Shown here piece after piece: positions 51,532-63,344 of a stretch of DNA of 64,000 nt. The first letter of the stretch is position 1, and every line of letters begins with the position of its first letter. The notes beneath the pieces were generated by a model. That model worked only from the letters and a program-made list of their open reading frames with translations. It was not told where the DNA came from and did no database searches. Origin of the DNA: Rhodocyclaceae bacterium (GTDB taxonomy: Bacteria; Pseudomonadota; Gammaproteobacteria; Burkholderiales; Rhodocyclaceae); contig JAQTNA010000014.1 in NCBI GenBank assembly GCA_028714035.1, positions 22,212 to 86,211 on the forward strand, given 5' to 3'. Made by a program: the position numbers and the translations under genes.

Positions 51532-51535
<4 letters not shown>
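51335..51535 (-). CDS. Small membrane protein, DUF2892 family
   Basis: A 66-residue protein (MKTNVGGVDRIFRLTSGVAL) with one or two hydrophobic segments and the typical ending GFCPLYTLVNMSTCAGCK. DUF2892 proteins are the membrane part of YgaP-type rhodanese proteins; the two C-terminal cysteines C-x2-C may be redox active. The ATG overlaps the kinase stop (ATGA), so it is made with the kinase and peroxidase. Confidence 0.85.
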
Positions 51536-53924
<2,389 letters not shown>

Positions 53925-53928
<4 letters not shown>

Positions 53929-54959
53929 GAGCCCATTCCTTCGCCGGTCAGGGTCTTGAGGAAGGCCACCAGGTCGGCTCGGTCCTCCGGCGGCAGTTCC
54001 ACGCCCAACTGGTAGCGCGCCATGACGGCCACCGCCTCTTCCAGCGTGGCGGCGGAGGCGTCGTGGAAGTAGGGGGCGGTGAGCGCCACGTTGCGCAGGC
54101 TCGGCACCTTGAAGACGTAGCGGTCTTCCGGATCGTGGGTGACGTTGTAGCGTCCCAGGTCGGCCGGTTTGACGGTCTTCCCCTGGAAATAGTCTTTCAC
54201 CACGCCCAGGCGCTGATAGAGATTCCCGCCTATGTTTATGCCCTGATGGCAGGCGGCGCAACCATAGCGGCGGAACAGGGCGTAGCCGTGTTGCTCGGTC
54301 TCGTTCAAGGCCTTTCCATCGCCCTTGAGGAAACGATCGAAACGGGAAGGGGTCACCAGGGAGCGCTCGAATTCCGCGATGGCGTGGCGCACATTGGCGG
54401 GGGTCAGGCCGTCGGCGTAGGCTTTCCTGAAGGCGGTGGACAGGTCGCCATCATGGCCGAGCTTCTTCATGATGGAGGGCCAGTCGGAGGCGAACTCGGT
54501 CTGGCTGGCAATCGGCCCGTTGACCTGGTCTTCCAGCGTGGCGGCGCGTCCGTCCCAGAACTGGGAAAAGTTGAAGCCGCTGTTGTAGACCGAGGGCGAG
54601 TTGATCACGCCGGGGTGCCCCGCCACCCCCAGGGACACGGGACGGGGGTCGGCGCCACCCTTGCCCAGGTCGTGGCAGCTGGCGCAGGCGATGCTGTTGT
54701 CGGCGGACAGCCGGGGATCGTGAAACAGCCGTTTACCCAGGGCCACGCGCTCGGGATTCAGGCCCAGCAGGCCGATATCGGGCAGGGCCGCGAGGGTTGC
54801 GCCGGGGTCGGAAAACGGCCGCGCCGGCGCGGCCTCGGCCTTCAGGGGCGTGGCGGCGGGGTAGAACCACCAGCCGGCCAGCGCGATCACCAGCCAGACG
54901 GCTCCGATCCTGCCTTGGCGCAGCCAGAGTCCCGGCTCCATTTTCTTGAACGGATTCAT
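53925..54959 (-). CDS. Di-haem cytochrome c peroxidase family protein
   Basis: A 344-residue periplasmic protein anchored by one N-terminal helix (IGAVWLVIALAGWWFYPA). Two c-type haem motifs: CASCH (low-potential, peroxidatic end) and CAACH. The methionine/tryptophan-like linker region and the motifs ALGKRLFHDPRLS, GRAATLEDQVNGPI and KVPSLRNVALTAPYFHD are characteristic of CcpA/MauG-type enzymes. It should reduce hydrogen peroxide with electrons from cytochrome c, or oxidise another substrate. It is followed by the DAHL kinase with a 4-base overlap. Confidence 0.92.
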
Positions 54960-55020
54960 GCCCCTCTATCGGCGCGAGACGGGAGGAACTTGATGCCTTT
55001 GCGAAGAATCTTGCGCCCGT

Positions 55021-56685
55021 TCAGGGCGCAGGTGCGTCCAGCATCTCCTCGGCGTGTTTCCGGGTGGTCTCGGTGATCTTCATGCCGCCCAGCATGCGGG
55101 CGATCTCCCCGACGCGGCCGCCCCGGTCCAGGGGATGAACCCGGGACAAGACCTCGCCGGCCACCGTTTCCTTGCTGATGTTCCATTGCCAGTCGGCGCG
55201 GGCCGCCACCTGGGGCAGGTGGGTCACGCACAGGACCTGGCGTTCCCGGCCCAGTTCCCGGAGCCGCCTGCCGACGATTTCGGCCACCCTCCCGCCTATG
55301 CCCACGTCCACCTCATCGAAGAGCAGGGTCGGGGTTTCGCCGCTGCGGCTGGTGATGACCTGGATCGCCAGGCCGATGCGGGACAGCTCGCCGCCGGAGG
55401 CGACCTTGGCCAGGGGGCGCAGGGGCTGGTTGGGATTGGCCGCCACCAGGAATTCCACGTCCTCCAGCCCGTGGAGCGCCCCGTCCGCGAGCGGCGAGAG
55501 GGCAACCTGGAAGCGCCCCCCGGCCATGGCCATGTCCTGCATGGCGTCCGTGACCGCCGAAGAGAGGGCTTCCGCCACCTTCTGCCTTCCGGCGGAAAGT
55601 TCGGCGGCCAGGGTCCGGAAGGCCTCTTGCGCCAGCGCCTCCCGCTCGGCCAGGGCCGCCGGGTCGCTGCATTCCTCGAGTTGGGCGAGTCGGCACAGGG
55701 TGTCGTCCAGGAGGCCCGGCAGGTCGTCGGGCGGGATGCGATGCTTCTTCGCCACGCTCTCCACGGCGCCGATGCGCCGCTCCAGCGCGGAGAGCCTTTC
55801 CGGGTCCATCTCCAGGCGGTCCCGGTAGCGGCGCAGGGCGTGCAGGGCCTCGTCCAGTTGTACCTGGGCGCCCTGCAGCAGTTCCCGCGCGTCTTCCAGG
55901 GCCGGGTCGTATTCGGCCAGGGTGGAGAGGCGCACGGCGGCGGATTCCACCTGGGGCAGCACGGCCGCCTCGCCCTCGTCCAGCATGTCGCAGGCGGCGG
56001 CCACGCCCTCCAGCAGGGTGGCGGCATGGGACAGGCGATTGAATTCCTGGTTGTCATCCAGCCATTGCCGCGGCTCGAAGCCCAGGGCCTTCAACTCCTG
56101 GGCCTGCCATTCCAGCATCTCCCGCTCGCGCGCGCTGCCGGCCGCGTTCTTCTCCGCCGCAAGGCGCGCTTCCCGGGCGCCGCGCCAGGCTTTATGGCGT
56201 TCCGCCACCCGCCGCGCGAGATCACTGAGGCCGCCGTGGCTGTCCAGGAGCTTTCTTTGCGCGTCCACCCGAAGCAGGGCGTGGTGCTGATGCTGGCCGT
56301 GGATGTCCGCGAGGAAAGCGCCCGCCTCCTTCAGCTGGGTGAGGGTGGCGGGGGTGCCGTTCACGTAGGCACGGGAACGGCCGGAGGCGTCCACCACGCG
56401 GCGCAGCAGACAGGCGTCGCCCTCGGTGTCGAAATCATTGTCCTTGAGCCAGGTGGCAAGCGGCCCGCCGGCGGGAAGATCGAACTCGGCGCTGATCTCC
56501 GCCTTGTCCCGGCCCTGGCGCACCACCAGGGCGTCCGCCCTTTCCCCCAGGGCCAGGGACAGGGCGTCCACCAGGATGGACTTGCCGGCCCCGGTCTCAC
56601 CCGTGAGGGTGCCAAAGCCGGCGGAAAAATCCAGTTCCAGGCGGTCGACGATGACGTAATCGCGGATCAGTACTCGGCGCAGCAT
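55021..56685 (-). CDS. recN: DNA repair protein RecN
   Basis: A 554-residue SMC-like ATPase. The N-terminal Walker A GETGAGKS follows the exact family start MLRRVLIRDYVIVDRLELDF. A long coiled coil occupies the middle, and the C-terminal half has VASGGELSRIGLAIQV and LLFDEVDVGIGG. It acts in double-strand break repair. The nadK gene precedes it on the same strand, the common betaproteobacterial order; a REP doublet lies in the 129-base gap. Confidence 0.96.
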   Translation of the reverse strand: MLRRVLIRDYVIVDRLELDFSAGFGTLTGETGAGKSILVDALSLALGERADALVVRQGRDKAEISAEFDLPAGGPLATWLKDNDFDTEGDACLLRRVVDASGRSRAYVNGTPATLTQLKEAGAFLADIHGQHQHHALLRVDAQRKLLDSHGGLSDLARRVAERHKAWRGAREARLAAEKNAAGSAREREMLEWQAQELKALGFEPRQWLDDNQEFNRLSHAATLLEGVAAACDMLDEGEAAVLPQVESAAVRLSTLAEYDPALEDARELLQGAQVQLDEALHALRRYRDRLEMDPERLSALERRIGAVESVAKKHRIPPDDLPGLLDDTLCRLAQLEECSDPAALAEREALAQEAFRTLAAELSAGRQKVAEALSSAVTDAMQDMAMAGGRFQVALSPLADGALHGLEDVEFLVAANPNQPLRPLAKVASGGELSRIGLAIQVITSRSGETPTLLFDEVDVGIGGRVAEIVGRRLRELGRERQVLCVTHLPQVAARADWQWNISKETVAGEVLSRVHPLDRGGRVGEIARMLGGMKITETTRKHAEEMLDAPAP

Positions 56686-56695
56686 GAGAACCCAG

Positions 56696-56811
56696 TCGAG
56701 AGTGGAGAGTGGAGAGTCAAGAGTTGTAGGTCGGGCTTCAGCCCGACATCGGGCGCGACGCATGTCCTTGTCGGGCTGAAGCCCGACCTACGCTCTCGAC
56801 TCTCGACCAAC
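56696..56811. repeat. REP doublet with inverted flanks between nadK and recN
   Basis: REP hairpins at 56726-56748 (GTAGGTCGGGCTTCAGCCCGACA) and 56770-56791 (TGTCGGGCTGAAGCCCGACCTAC) are arranged head to head. GTCGAGAG with short GTGGAGA direct repeats lies on the left, and CTCTCGAC on the right. The whole is a BIME of the same family as the RayT-linked copies. Confidence 0.85.
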
Positions 56812-56814
56812 ATG

Positions 56815-57711
56815 TCAATGCTTCTTCGGCGCGTCGCTCCAGTGCAGCTTTTCCCGCAGCATGTGGAAATAGCTGTAGCCCGGAGGGTGGAGCAGGATCA
56901 CCCGGTGCTGGGAGCGCGTGATGTGCAGGATGTCGCCGCCGTGGACGTCGAAGCGGGCCTGGCCATCGCAATGGACCCGGGCGTCGTGGGGACGCACCAG
57001 GGTGATTTCGATCACGCAGCCGTCGCCCACGGTGATGGGGCGGTTGGACAGGGCGTGGGGGCAAAGGGGCACCATGCCGATGCCGGGCACCGAAGGGTGC
57101 AGGATGGGGCCGTTGGCCGACAGGGCGTAGGCGGTGGAGCCCGTGGGCGTGCACACGATGAGGCCGTCGGAGCGCAGGTTGTAGAGGTATTCGCCGTCCA
57201 CCCGCACCTGGAACTCGATCATGCGGCCCAGGTCGCCCTTGTTCAGCACCACGTCGTTCAGGGCCGCGTTGCGGAATACCCGCTCGCCGCAGCGCAGGAC
57301 CTCCGCGTCCAGCATCAGACGCCCCTCTTCTTCGTAGCGCCCCTCCAGCACGTCCACCACCTTCTCCAGCATGTGGCCGCGGGGGATGTCGGTCATGAAG
57401 CCCAGGCGGCCCTGGTTCACCCCCAACAGGGGCACCTCGTGGCCCGCGATGCGCCGGGCGGTGTTGAGCATGGTGCCGTCCCCGCCCAGAACGATGGCCA
57501 GGTCGGCGCGGGAACCGATCTCGTCGAGAGAGGCGACCTGATAGCCGGCGGTGCCCGTGGCGCCCGCCGTGCCCTGTTCGATCAGGACCGTGTGCCCCCG
57601 TTCCCTGAGGAAATCCGCCAGGGTGGACAGGGCTTCGGCCACGTCCCGACTCTGGTACTTGCCGATCAGGGCTATGGTGCGGAACTCGCGCCTGTGTGCA
57701 TTGGATTCCAT
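56815..57711 (-). CDS. nadK: NAD kinase
   Basis: A 298-residue enzyme phosphorylating NAD to NADP. Motifs: GGDGTML (about residue 75), NQGRLGFMTD, NDVVLNKG, and TPTGSTAYALSANGPI. The start MESNAHRREF gives the usual length. Its location between hrcA (divergent) and recN is the standard synteny. Confidence 0.96.
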   Translation of the reverse strand: MESNAHRREFRTIALIGKYQSRDVAEALSTLADFLRERGHTVLIEQGTAGATGTAGYQVASLDEIGSRADLAIVLGGDGTMLNTARRIAGHEVPLLGVNQGRLGFMTDIPRGHMLEKVVDVLEGRYEEEGRLMLDAEVLRCGERVFRNAALNDVVLNKGDLGRMIEFQVRVDGEYLYNLRSDGLIVCTPTGSTAYALSANGPILHPSVPGIGMVPLCPHALSNRPITVGDGCVIEITLVRPHDARVHCDGQARFDVHGGDILHITRSQHRVILLHPPGYSYFHMLREKLHWSDAPKKH

Positions 57712-57750
57712 GGGATTTCCGCGAAAGTCGCGTCAGCGACTCACGACGCT

Positions 57751-57790
57751 TCCCTCGCCCCATGAGGGAGAGGGGGTGGGGGTGAGGGGA
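57751..57790. repeat. G-rich repeat between nadK and hrcA
   Basis: TCCCTC and GAGGGA arms are followed by a run of G-rich heptads (GAGGGGGTGGGGGTGAGGGGA). This resembles short dispersed repeats seen in many proteobacterial intergenic regions. It could form a hairpin or a G-quadruplex-like structure in the nadK leader. Confidence 0.5.
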
Positions 57791-57919
57791 GTGCTGTCAC
57801 GGCTCTCATTAGTGGAGATGAGGCTTCGGCTCAACAGGTCTTAATTAAACCACAACCTTCCGGGGCAAGAGGCCGCAGTCTCGGCCGGGGAGCGAAAAAA
57901 CACCTCCGGCCATTCGTCT

Positions 57920-57949
57920 CGGACATTTTTGCCCCCGTTTCGGTAGAAT
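57920..57949 (+). promoter_or_regulatory. Putative sigma-70 promoter of hrcA
   Basis: A -35-like CGGACA (57920-57925) and a -10 TAGAAT (57944-57949) are separated by 18 bases, 27 bases before the hrcA start. No CIRCE element was recognised nearby. Confidence 0.45.
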
Positions 57950-57976
57950 TCTCCCCGTCCTGAACTCCCCGCCGCC

Positions 57977-58996
57977 ATGCTTGATCACCGCGCCCAGATA
58001 CTGCTGAAGACCCTCATCGAACGCTACATCGTCGAGGGGCAACCCGTCGGGTCTCGGGCGCTGTCCAGGTATTCCGGGCTGGAACTGTCGCCGGCCACGG
58101 TCAGGAACGTGATGTCCGACCTGGAGGAGATGGGCTTCATCGCCAGCCCCCATACCTCCGCCGGGCGCATCCCGACGGCGCGGGGCTACCGCTTCTTCGT
58201 GGATACCCTGCTCACGGTGCAGACCCTGGACCGGGCCTCCATCCACGAGTTGCAGGACCAGTTGCAGCGGGACCACCCCCAGCGCCTCATCAGTTCCGCC
58301 TCCCAATTGCTTTCCCATCTGAGCCATTTCGCCGGGGTGGTCATCGCGCCGCGTCGGGCGAGTGCGCGCATCCGCCAGATGGAGTTTTTGAGCCTGCCGG
58401 GAAAACGCATCCTGCTCATCATCGTGACGCAAGACGGGGACGTGCAGAACCGCATCCTGTTCTCAGAGCGCGACTACACGGCCTCGGAGCTGATTCAGGC
58501 GGCCAATTACCTGAACGAGAACTTCGCCGGCCTGGATTTCGAGGGCATCAAGCTGCGTTTGAAGGAGGAACTGAAAGCTTTGCAGACCGACATGTCGGCA
58601 CTCATGAGCGCCGCCATCGCGGCCGGCAGCGAGGCGGTGCAGGGGGGCTCTGATCCGGTGGTCATCTCCGGCGAGAGGAATCTCCTGGAGGTGGAGGACC
58701 TGTCCTCCAACATGGCCCGCCTCCGGAAACTCTTCGATCTGTTCGAGAAGAAGACCGGCCTCATGAACCTGCTGGATCACGCCAACCGGGCCGAGGGCGT
58801 GCAGATATTCATAGGCGGCGAGTCGGGCCTGGCGCCCCTGGACGAATGCAGCGTCGTCACCGCGCCCTACGAGGTAAACGGCCAGGTGGTCGGCTCCGTG
58901 GGCGTCATCGGCCCCACCCGCATGGCCTACGAGCGGGTCATTCCCATCGTGGACATCACCGCCCGGCTGCTCTCCAGCGCGTTGTCCAGCGAGTGA
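57977..58996 (+). CDS. hrcA: Heat-inducible transcription repressor HrcA
   Basis: A 339-residue repressor of class I heat-shock genes, acting at CIRCE operators with help from GroE. The winged helix ([31 protein letters not shown]) is N-terminal, the GAF-like dimer domain follows, and [16 protein letters not shown] is the family signature. Length is normal. It diverges from nadK. Confidence 0.96.
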   Translation: MLDHRAQILLKTLIERYIVEGQPVGSRALSRYSGLELSPATVRNVMSDLEEMGFIASPHTSAGRIPTARGYRFFVDTLLTVQTLDRASIHELQDQLQRDHPQRLISSASQLLSHLSHFAGVVIAPRRASARIRQMEFLSLPGKRILLIIVTQDGDVQNRILFSERDYTASELIQAANYLNENFAGLDFEGIKLRLKEELKALQTDMSALMSAAIAAGSEAVQGGSDPVVISGERNLLEVEDLSSNMARLRKLFDLFEKKTGLMNLLDHANRAEGVQIFIGGESGLAPLDECSVVTAPYEVNGQVVGSVGVIGPTRMAYERVIPIVDITARLLSSALSSE

Positions 58997-59059
58997 GGCA
59001 GGGGCTAGAGATTAGAGGCTAGGGAGTCTTGAGGGAATGGCGGTGAGGGGCCGCGACCC

Positions 59060-59299
59060 CTAGAAAAACTGCTTGGCGAAGTTGGCGACAGCGAGGGCGA
59101 GCACGGCCCCCAGCATCCATTGCAGTTTGTCGAATTTTGATTCAAGCAACGCGAATTGCGCGTCAAAATGCTCCCGCGTGACCAAGCGCTCTTGCGCTTC
59201 CGACAGAACGCGCACGACAGTCTCGGCCTGCTTCTCGTCAAAGCCGGCATCGCGCAGTCGGCGCGTCGCATCCAGGGTGTCGAAGGTAACGGTGCTCAT
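59060..59299 (-). CDS. DUF1640/CCDC90-like small coiled-coil membrane protein
   Basis: A 79-residue protein beginning MSTVTFDTLDATRRLRDAGF. A central coiled coil (ERLVTREHFDAQFALLESKF) leads to a C-terminal membrane helix (WMLGAVLALAVANFAKQFF). This is the pattern of bacterial DUF1640 proteins, distant relatives of the mitochondrial MCUR1/CCDC90 proteins. The ATG at 59299 is chosen because it starts the conserved N-terminus; the function is unknown. Confidence 0.8.
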   Translation of the reverse strand: MSTVTFDTLDATRRLRDAGFDEKQAETVVRVLSEAQERLVTREHFDAQFALLESKFDKLQWMLGAVLALAVANFAKQFF

Positions 59300-59428
59300 G
59301 GCCGCGAGATTACCACAATCGAACCTGCGAGAAAATGACGGGAAAGAGGGAGTTTCCGGGCGGCTGTCTGGCTGAAGCTTGCCGGGGCTGGGCTCCGCTC
59401 CGCACCGAGAACCAGAAACGGTTGCGCC

Positions 59429-59674
59429 TTGCCCGCCCTCGATACCTTTAGACCTGACCGTTCTTTCTACGGGAACGAGTTGCTTCGGCTCACAAACAGC
59501 GGGCGTGGCGCCCTTCAGCGCGAACTTGAAAAACTGGTGTCGGCAGACTTGGTGAAGGTCGCTCCCATCGGCAACCAGAAGCATTACCAGGCGAACCGCT
59601 CGTCTCCCATATTTTCCGAGTTGCGCGGGATTGTGCTGAAGTCCGTCGGCCTGAAGATTGAGCCGCCGGACTGA
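59429..59674 (+). pseudogene. Winged-helix regulator, truncated
   Basis: RSFYGNELLRLTNSGRGALQ and the segments LVKVAPIGNQKHYQ and FSELRGIVLKSVGL are characteristic of ArsR-like regulators that are usually about 100 or more residues and begin with a further helix. Here only a TTG at 59429 is available, the residues before RSFY do not match (TFRPD for the usual LFGQPD), and the protein stops soon after VGLKIEPPD. It looks like a decayed or 5-prime-broken gene beside the nuclease operon. Confidence 0.6.
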
Positions 59675-59856
59675 CTGCCAGGCTGAGGCCGACATAAATA
59701 CGAACGGCTTGAAAATGGGGGGGGGAACCTGCACTTCCTCAGCCCCACCCCGCTGGCTGCGTTTCCCGGTTGCTGGCTGTCCCGAGTCGACCCAAAGGCG
59801 CCGGTCAGCACTTTGGAAAGCGGACGGTCGACTCTCAACATCTAAGAATAAGAGAC

Positions 59857-59897
59857 CTGACCGTCCGAGATGACCGGAGCCTTTTCTTGACGGTCAG
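59857..59897 (-). terminator. Inverted repeat overlapping the HNH gene stop
   Basis: CTGACCGTC (59857-59865) and GACGGTCAG (59889-59897) pair perfectly; the HNH stop codon lies in the right arm. On the minus strand the downstream sequence is GTCTCTTATTCTT, a weak U-rich tail, so it can terminate the nuclease operon. Confidence 0.55.
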
Positions 59898-60625
59898 TCT
59901 CCGAGCATTTCCAGAAATTTGGCCGTGGTGGGCCAGTTTTTCGGTGCGGTGATACAGTGGCTGGTGGAACTACGTTCCTCCCTTCCTGTGCCGCCGCGGT
60001 CTCCTGCTACCACGGCCCGATACAGGGACATCCTCCAGACGGTCAGCCCTTTTCCGTCGTTTGCCTTGACCCCTTCGTAATCCAATGCGTTGCCGCCGAG
60101 TTTGCCATTGACCCTCTCACCGTTCCTGGCCATCAGCCCCTCGAACAGACGACTGGCGGCTTCGCTAAGAAACGCGGCTCGCACGACGAATCCGGGGCCG
60201 AACGTGAGGCGCCAGTGATGCCAGGCAAGTCCACGCGTCATGTATTCGAAAAGACCCTCCAACGCCCGCCCGTCCAACGGAACTGTCATACTGGGTTCCC
60301 ACAGACCTCCGTTCTCCGACACAAGATACTGCTCCGTCCCCGCCGCCAACTCACGGCATAGCCTTTCGTTCCTAACCAGCCTACCCGGAACCTGTTCGGC
60401 CAGAATTCTGCCGGCATCTCCGTGCCGCCCCCCGAATGGCATGACGGTCGTCAAGTAGTGTTCCAGTTTCGACTTCTCGTTGTTGCAGCGCTTGCAGGCC
60501 GGTACCTTGGGGAGGTTGTGACGATGTTCGGGAAGGACGAACTGTCTGGAAAGGACGTGGTCGCCGTCCTCCGCCTCGGCTTCGAGACAATAGACGCACA
60601 GTTTTCCCCTGTATCCCTTTCCCAT
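59894..60625 (-). CDS. HNH endonuclease domain protein
   Basis: A 243-residue protein. The N-terminal zinc-type HNH domain has CVYC (residues 10-13), the catalytic His in GDHVLSRQF, and CKRCNNEKS, with the typical CN asparagine. The rest (about 60-243) is not a domain I recognise. It follows the DUF262 gene by 10 bases on the same strand, so the two nucleases form an operon. GC content looks lower than in the housekeeping genes, suggesting transfer. A defence role is inference. Confidence 0.8.
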   Translation of the reverse strand: MGKGYRGKLCVYCLEAEAEDGDHVLSRQFVLPEHRHNLPKVPACKRCNNEKSKLEHYLTTVMPFGGRHGDAGRILAEQVPGRLVRNERLCRELAAGTEQYLVSENGGLWEPSMTVPLDGRALEGLFEYMTRGLAWHHWRLTFGPGFVVRAAFLSEAASRLFEGLMARNGERVNGKLGGNALDYEGVKANDGKGLTVWRMSLYRAVVAGDRGGTGREERSSTSHCITAPKNWPTTAKFLEMLGD

Positions 60626-60635
60626 GACTTCATGG

Positions 60636-62531
60636 CTACTGGGTAGTTGGTTCCGGATGTGGCCATATCTTGCAGATCGCCTCGCCCAAGGCCCGCCCCC
60701 TCTTAACGATTACCTCCTCATCCCACGAGGCGACCGTATCAAAGTAACGGTTGAGACGTAGCACCGAGTTGGCGTATTCCGCTTTCTTCGCCGCGAACGA
60801 TCCGTTACTCGCGGCTGGGTTGAGATACTTGTTGAGCAGGGTCAGGTTGCCCAGCGTTTGTAAGGTTCTGTTGCGGAGCCTGACGCTGTCCGCCAACGGT
60901 ACCAAGTCATCCTTGGCAAGGTGTGGATACTGGGCCACGTTCGCCGGGATGGCGGCGCCGTTCAGCAGCCAGTGGGCGTCCCACCTCTGCGGCATGACGT
61001 GTTCTATTTGCAGTCCAGCGGGAATTACGGCGTCCTCGGTCTTCTTCCCTCGAAAGTAGATTTCTAGCCGTTCCAAAATCAGCCTCAGGGCAGGCGTCTT
61101 GATGTCCCTGAAAACGGGGCGGGAGATCGACTTCTCAACGACCTCGGCGTCGGTCGGCCAGTGTCTCGTGGTGCCGCCGCCTCCAAGCAGTTTCTTCCGC
61201 AACATCGGCGGCACCTCGTCTCCCTTCAAGCCGTTGAGGCTTCCGATCACATCGACGAACAGTTTATTGTATTCCTTCGTCTCATCGTCCGTTAGAACGC
61301 GTCTGGCGATGAATGACTCGACGGCCGAGAGGCAGTCACCTGTTTGCTCCGGATCGAGGCCAGCCTCCAATTCCAGAAACATGATCAATGGCAGGGCCGT
61401 GGATACATCGAAGTCGAGCAAGACCCGACGCAGGTCGGTTGCCTGCAATTCATAGGAGATGGCCGACTCGTAGCGCTGATACACATCCCCGTGGCGTGTG
61501 AAGTCGGACAGTTCCTCCTTGACCGTGGGGTAGCGCGGTGGACGGGCCGAAATCCAGCGGCGATATTCCTCGTTGACGCGCCTCGCGTCTACCATCTGGC
61601 CCGTCTTCGCCATGAGGAAATAGCGGAGCCCGAGGTCTAGCCTCGAATACGTCCGGCCGCCGCGCCTAACCTCCATACTCCAAAAATCAGTCTCGAACTT
61701 GCTCCAATATTTTGCGAATATCTCGTCGCGGTCGATCTGCTCCTTCTCCGCCCGCATGAAGACGAGGCTGCGGAGAAGATCGGACTGCGTTAGCGGCTGG
61801 CCCTGAGAATTGAGCGAGTAAAAAATTTCCTGCGAGTCGTCGCCCTCGGAAAGGGAGATTTCCACCACGCAAAAATCCTGCTGCAACGATTGCAATAGGG
61901 CGAAGGCGGTTTCCTCCCGAGTCTTAGAGAACTCCTTGGCCGTCGTTTCAACCCAGTCGGAGATTGTGTTGGAAAAATACAGATAGGCTTCGGCGAGGTT
62001 GCTCCTGGGCTCGGGCTTGCGTTTCCTCGGCAAATACCTGAGCGGATGCCGATTGGCGACCTCCACTGCGCTTCCGGCCGACACGATACTGCTGAATGCG
62101 CCCCGATTGAGCGTCGTGGGCCAGAGTTTGAACAACTCGAAGTCGGGATTCTCCATCACGTCGGCGTCGGCGTTTTCCAGATAACGCGTCACCGTTCGGT
62201 CGAGCATCTTCCACTCGTTCTTCCGGGCAAAGTCTCGGTAGGCGCAGAAGAGCAATTGCAGTGTGGTGAGGCGTTGCTGTCCATCAATGATGAGAAACCG
62301 CTTCACCTCGCGCGGGGAACTCGGCTTGACGCCCTCGATGATTAGGGCTCCCAGATAGTGAGGATTTGACTTGACGCCACGCATGGCCAAGACCGCCTTC
62401 TCGGCCACATCTTCCCACAGGGTCGACCATTGCGGCGTTTCCTTCCAGACGTAGAGACGCTGGAACATCGGCACGACATACCGGAGTTGCGAGTTGAAAA
62501 GGGTGTCGAGGGTCCTCGGGTTGGCCTGCAT
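60636..62531 (-). CDS. DUF262/DUF1524 protein (GmrSD-like nuclease)
   Basis: A 631-residue protein joining the two halves of GmrSD-type type IV restriction enzymes. The N-terminal DUF262 (ParB-like NTPase) has the signature LIIDGQQRLTTLQLLF near residue 80. The C-terminal DUF1524 is an HNH-like nuclease with IEHVMPQRW and LGNLTLLNKYLNPAASNGSF. Such proteins restrict DNA with modified bases or act in phosphorothioation-linked defence (SspE). No modification genes are visible, so a stand-alone type IV role is plausible. The start at 62531 has a GGGAG site. Confidence 0.85.
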   Translation of the reverse strand: MQANPRTLDTLFNSQLRYVVPMFQRLYVWKETPQWSTLWEDVAEKAVLAMRGVKSNPHYLGALIIEGVKPSSPREVKRFLIIDGQQRLTTLQLLFCAYRDFARKNEWKMLDRTVTRYLENADADVMENPDFELFKLWPTTLNRGAFSSIVSAGSAVEVANRHPLRYLPRKRKPEPRSNLAEAYLYFSNTISDWVETTAKEFSKTREETAFALLQSLQQDFCVVEISLSEGDDSQEIFYSLNSQGQPLTQSDLLRSLVFMRAEKEQIDRDEIFAKYWSKFETDFWSMEVRRGGRTYSRLDLGLRYFLMAKTGQMVDARRVNEEYRRWISARPPRYPTVKEELSDFTRHGDVYQRYESAISYELQATDLRRVLLDFDVSTALPLIMFLELEAGLDPEQTGDCLSAVESFIARRVLTDDETKEYNKLFVDVIGSLNGLKGDEVPPMLRKKLLGGGGTTRHWPTDAEVVEKSISRPVFRDIKTPALRLILERLEIYFRGKKTEDAVIPAGLQIEHVMPQRWDAHWLLNGAAIPANVAQYPHLAKDDLVPLADSVRLRNRTLQTLGNLTLLNKYLNPAASNGSFAAKKAEYANSVLRLNRYFDTVASWDEEVIVKRGRALGEAICKIWPHPEPTTQ

Positions 62532-62993
62532 TCATCACTCCCTGATGATTTTCCGTATGGTACCCCGTGGAAATGGTGTCGGGATAAAAAAGGCTGTCTA
62601 AAAATTCTTCAGCAGCCTCTCCTTGCGGAATAACCATTGACACGATGGGAAGGCAAGCAAATCGACGTAGCTTCCTGTGAAGTCTATCGACTTCTGTGCA
62701 TTGTAGCCGCATATTGGAACCCCTGCGTACAGGCATTCCGACCCGCGAACGGCAGATTTGCAGCTTGATGCTGGGGGTCAGCTCATGGCTGGTAGCCGCC
62801 ACGGTAGCATATCAGCCCTCAACAGACACCGCGTCCAGTCCCTCAAGGGCGCGCGCTCGGTGCGCAGGGCATTTTCCGGGGCGGCGGTGTTTGCGTCGCT
62901 CAGCGCCATGGCAAACCAAAGGGGCCAAGCTACATTAAAAAGGGTTCGGCATCAGGCCAAAGATTCAACGCCTCGGCCAACGCCCGAGTTTCT
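62532..62993. other. 462-base region without a recognised gene
   Basis: It contains the leader of the DUF262 gene and, near 62591-62617, AGGCTG...CAGCCT arms around TCTAAAAATT, somewhat like an insertion-sequence end. Open frames on either strand lack ribosome sites and protein-like composition. I see no RNA gene. Confidence 0.5.
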
Positions 62994-63344
62994 TCACTCA
63001 TGCACCACCAGCGCAACGCGGGTGATTTCGACGAAGCGGCTGGATTGAAAGGCGGCTTCGATGCCACGCATATTCGCGTGCAGTACCTTTTCCAAATCGG
63101 CGTTGTTGATGTTTCCGGTGGAGATCAACAACAGCGGCGGCTCGCCGGAAATCAGGAAGGACTGTACGAAATCGGCATCTTTGCTCACCACGACACGTCC
63201 CTCCTGCATGGCACGGGCGATAACTTCGCTGTCTGGGGTGAGATTCTTGCGGGGTAGATCGAGAGTGTGCAATGCGTCGTGTCCCGCGTCCTTCAGCCAG
63301 TTGGCAAAGCGCCGTGGGAGTTGGGCGTCAACCAGAAATTTCAT
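62994..63344 (-). CDS. DUF5615 PIN-like protein (probable toxin)
   Basis: A 116-residue PIN-like nuclease. MKFLVDAQLPRRFANWLKDA gives the first acidic residue (D6), and VVSKDADFVQSFLISGEPP the later acidic cluster; both are family hallmarks. The start overlaps the stop of the DUF433 gene by ATGA. DUF433-DUF5615 pairs are predicted toxin-antitoxin modules in which the PIN-like protein is the toxin. Confidence 0.88.
   Translation of the reverse strand: MKFLVDAQLPRRFANWLKDAGHDALHTLDLPRKNLTPDSEVIARAMQEGRVVVSKDADFVQSFLISGEPPLLLISTGNINNADLEKVLHANMRGIEAAFQSSRFVEITRVALVVHE

Noticed and set aside
55054..57765. Plus-strand open frame of about 900 codons across recN and nadK
   Set aside because: It is antisense to two clear housekeeping genes and reads through a REP doublet.
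62284..63048. Two open frames in the gap upstream of the DUF262 gene
   Set aside because: No ribosome sites, no recognisable motifs, and one overlaps the DUF262 start region antisense.
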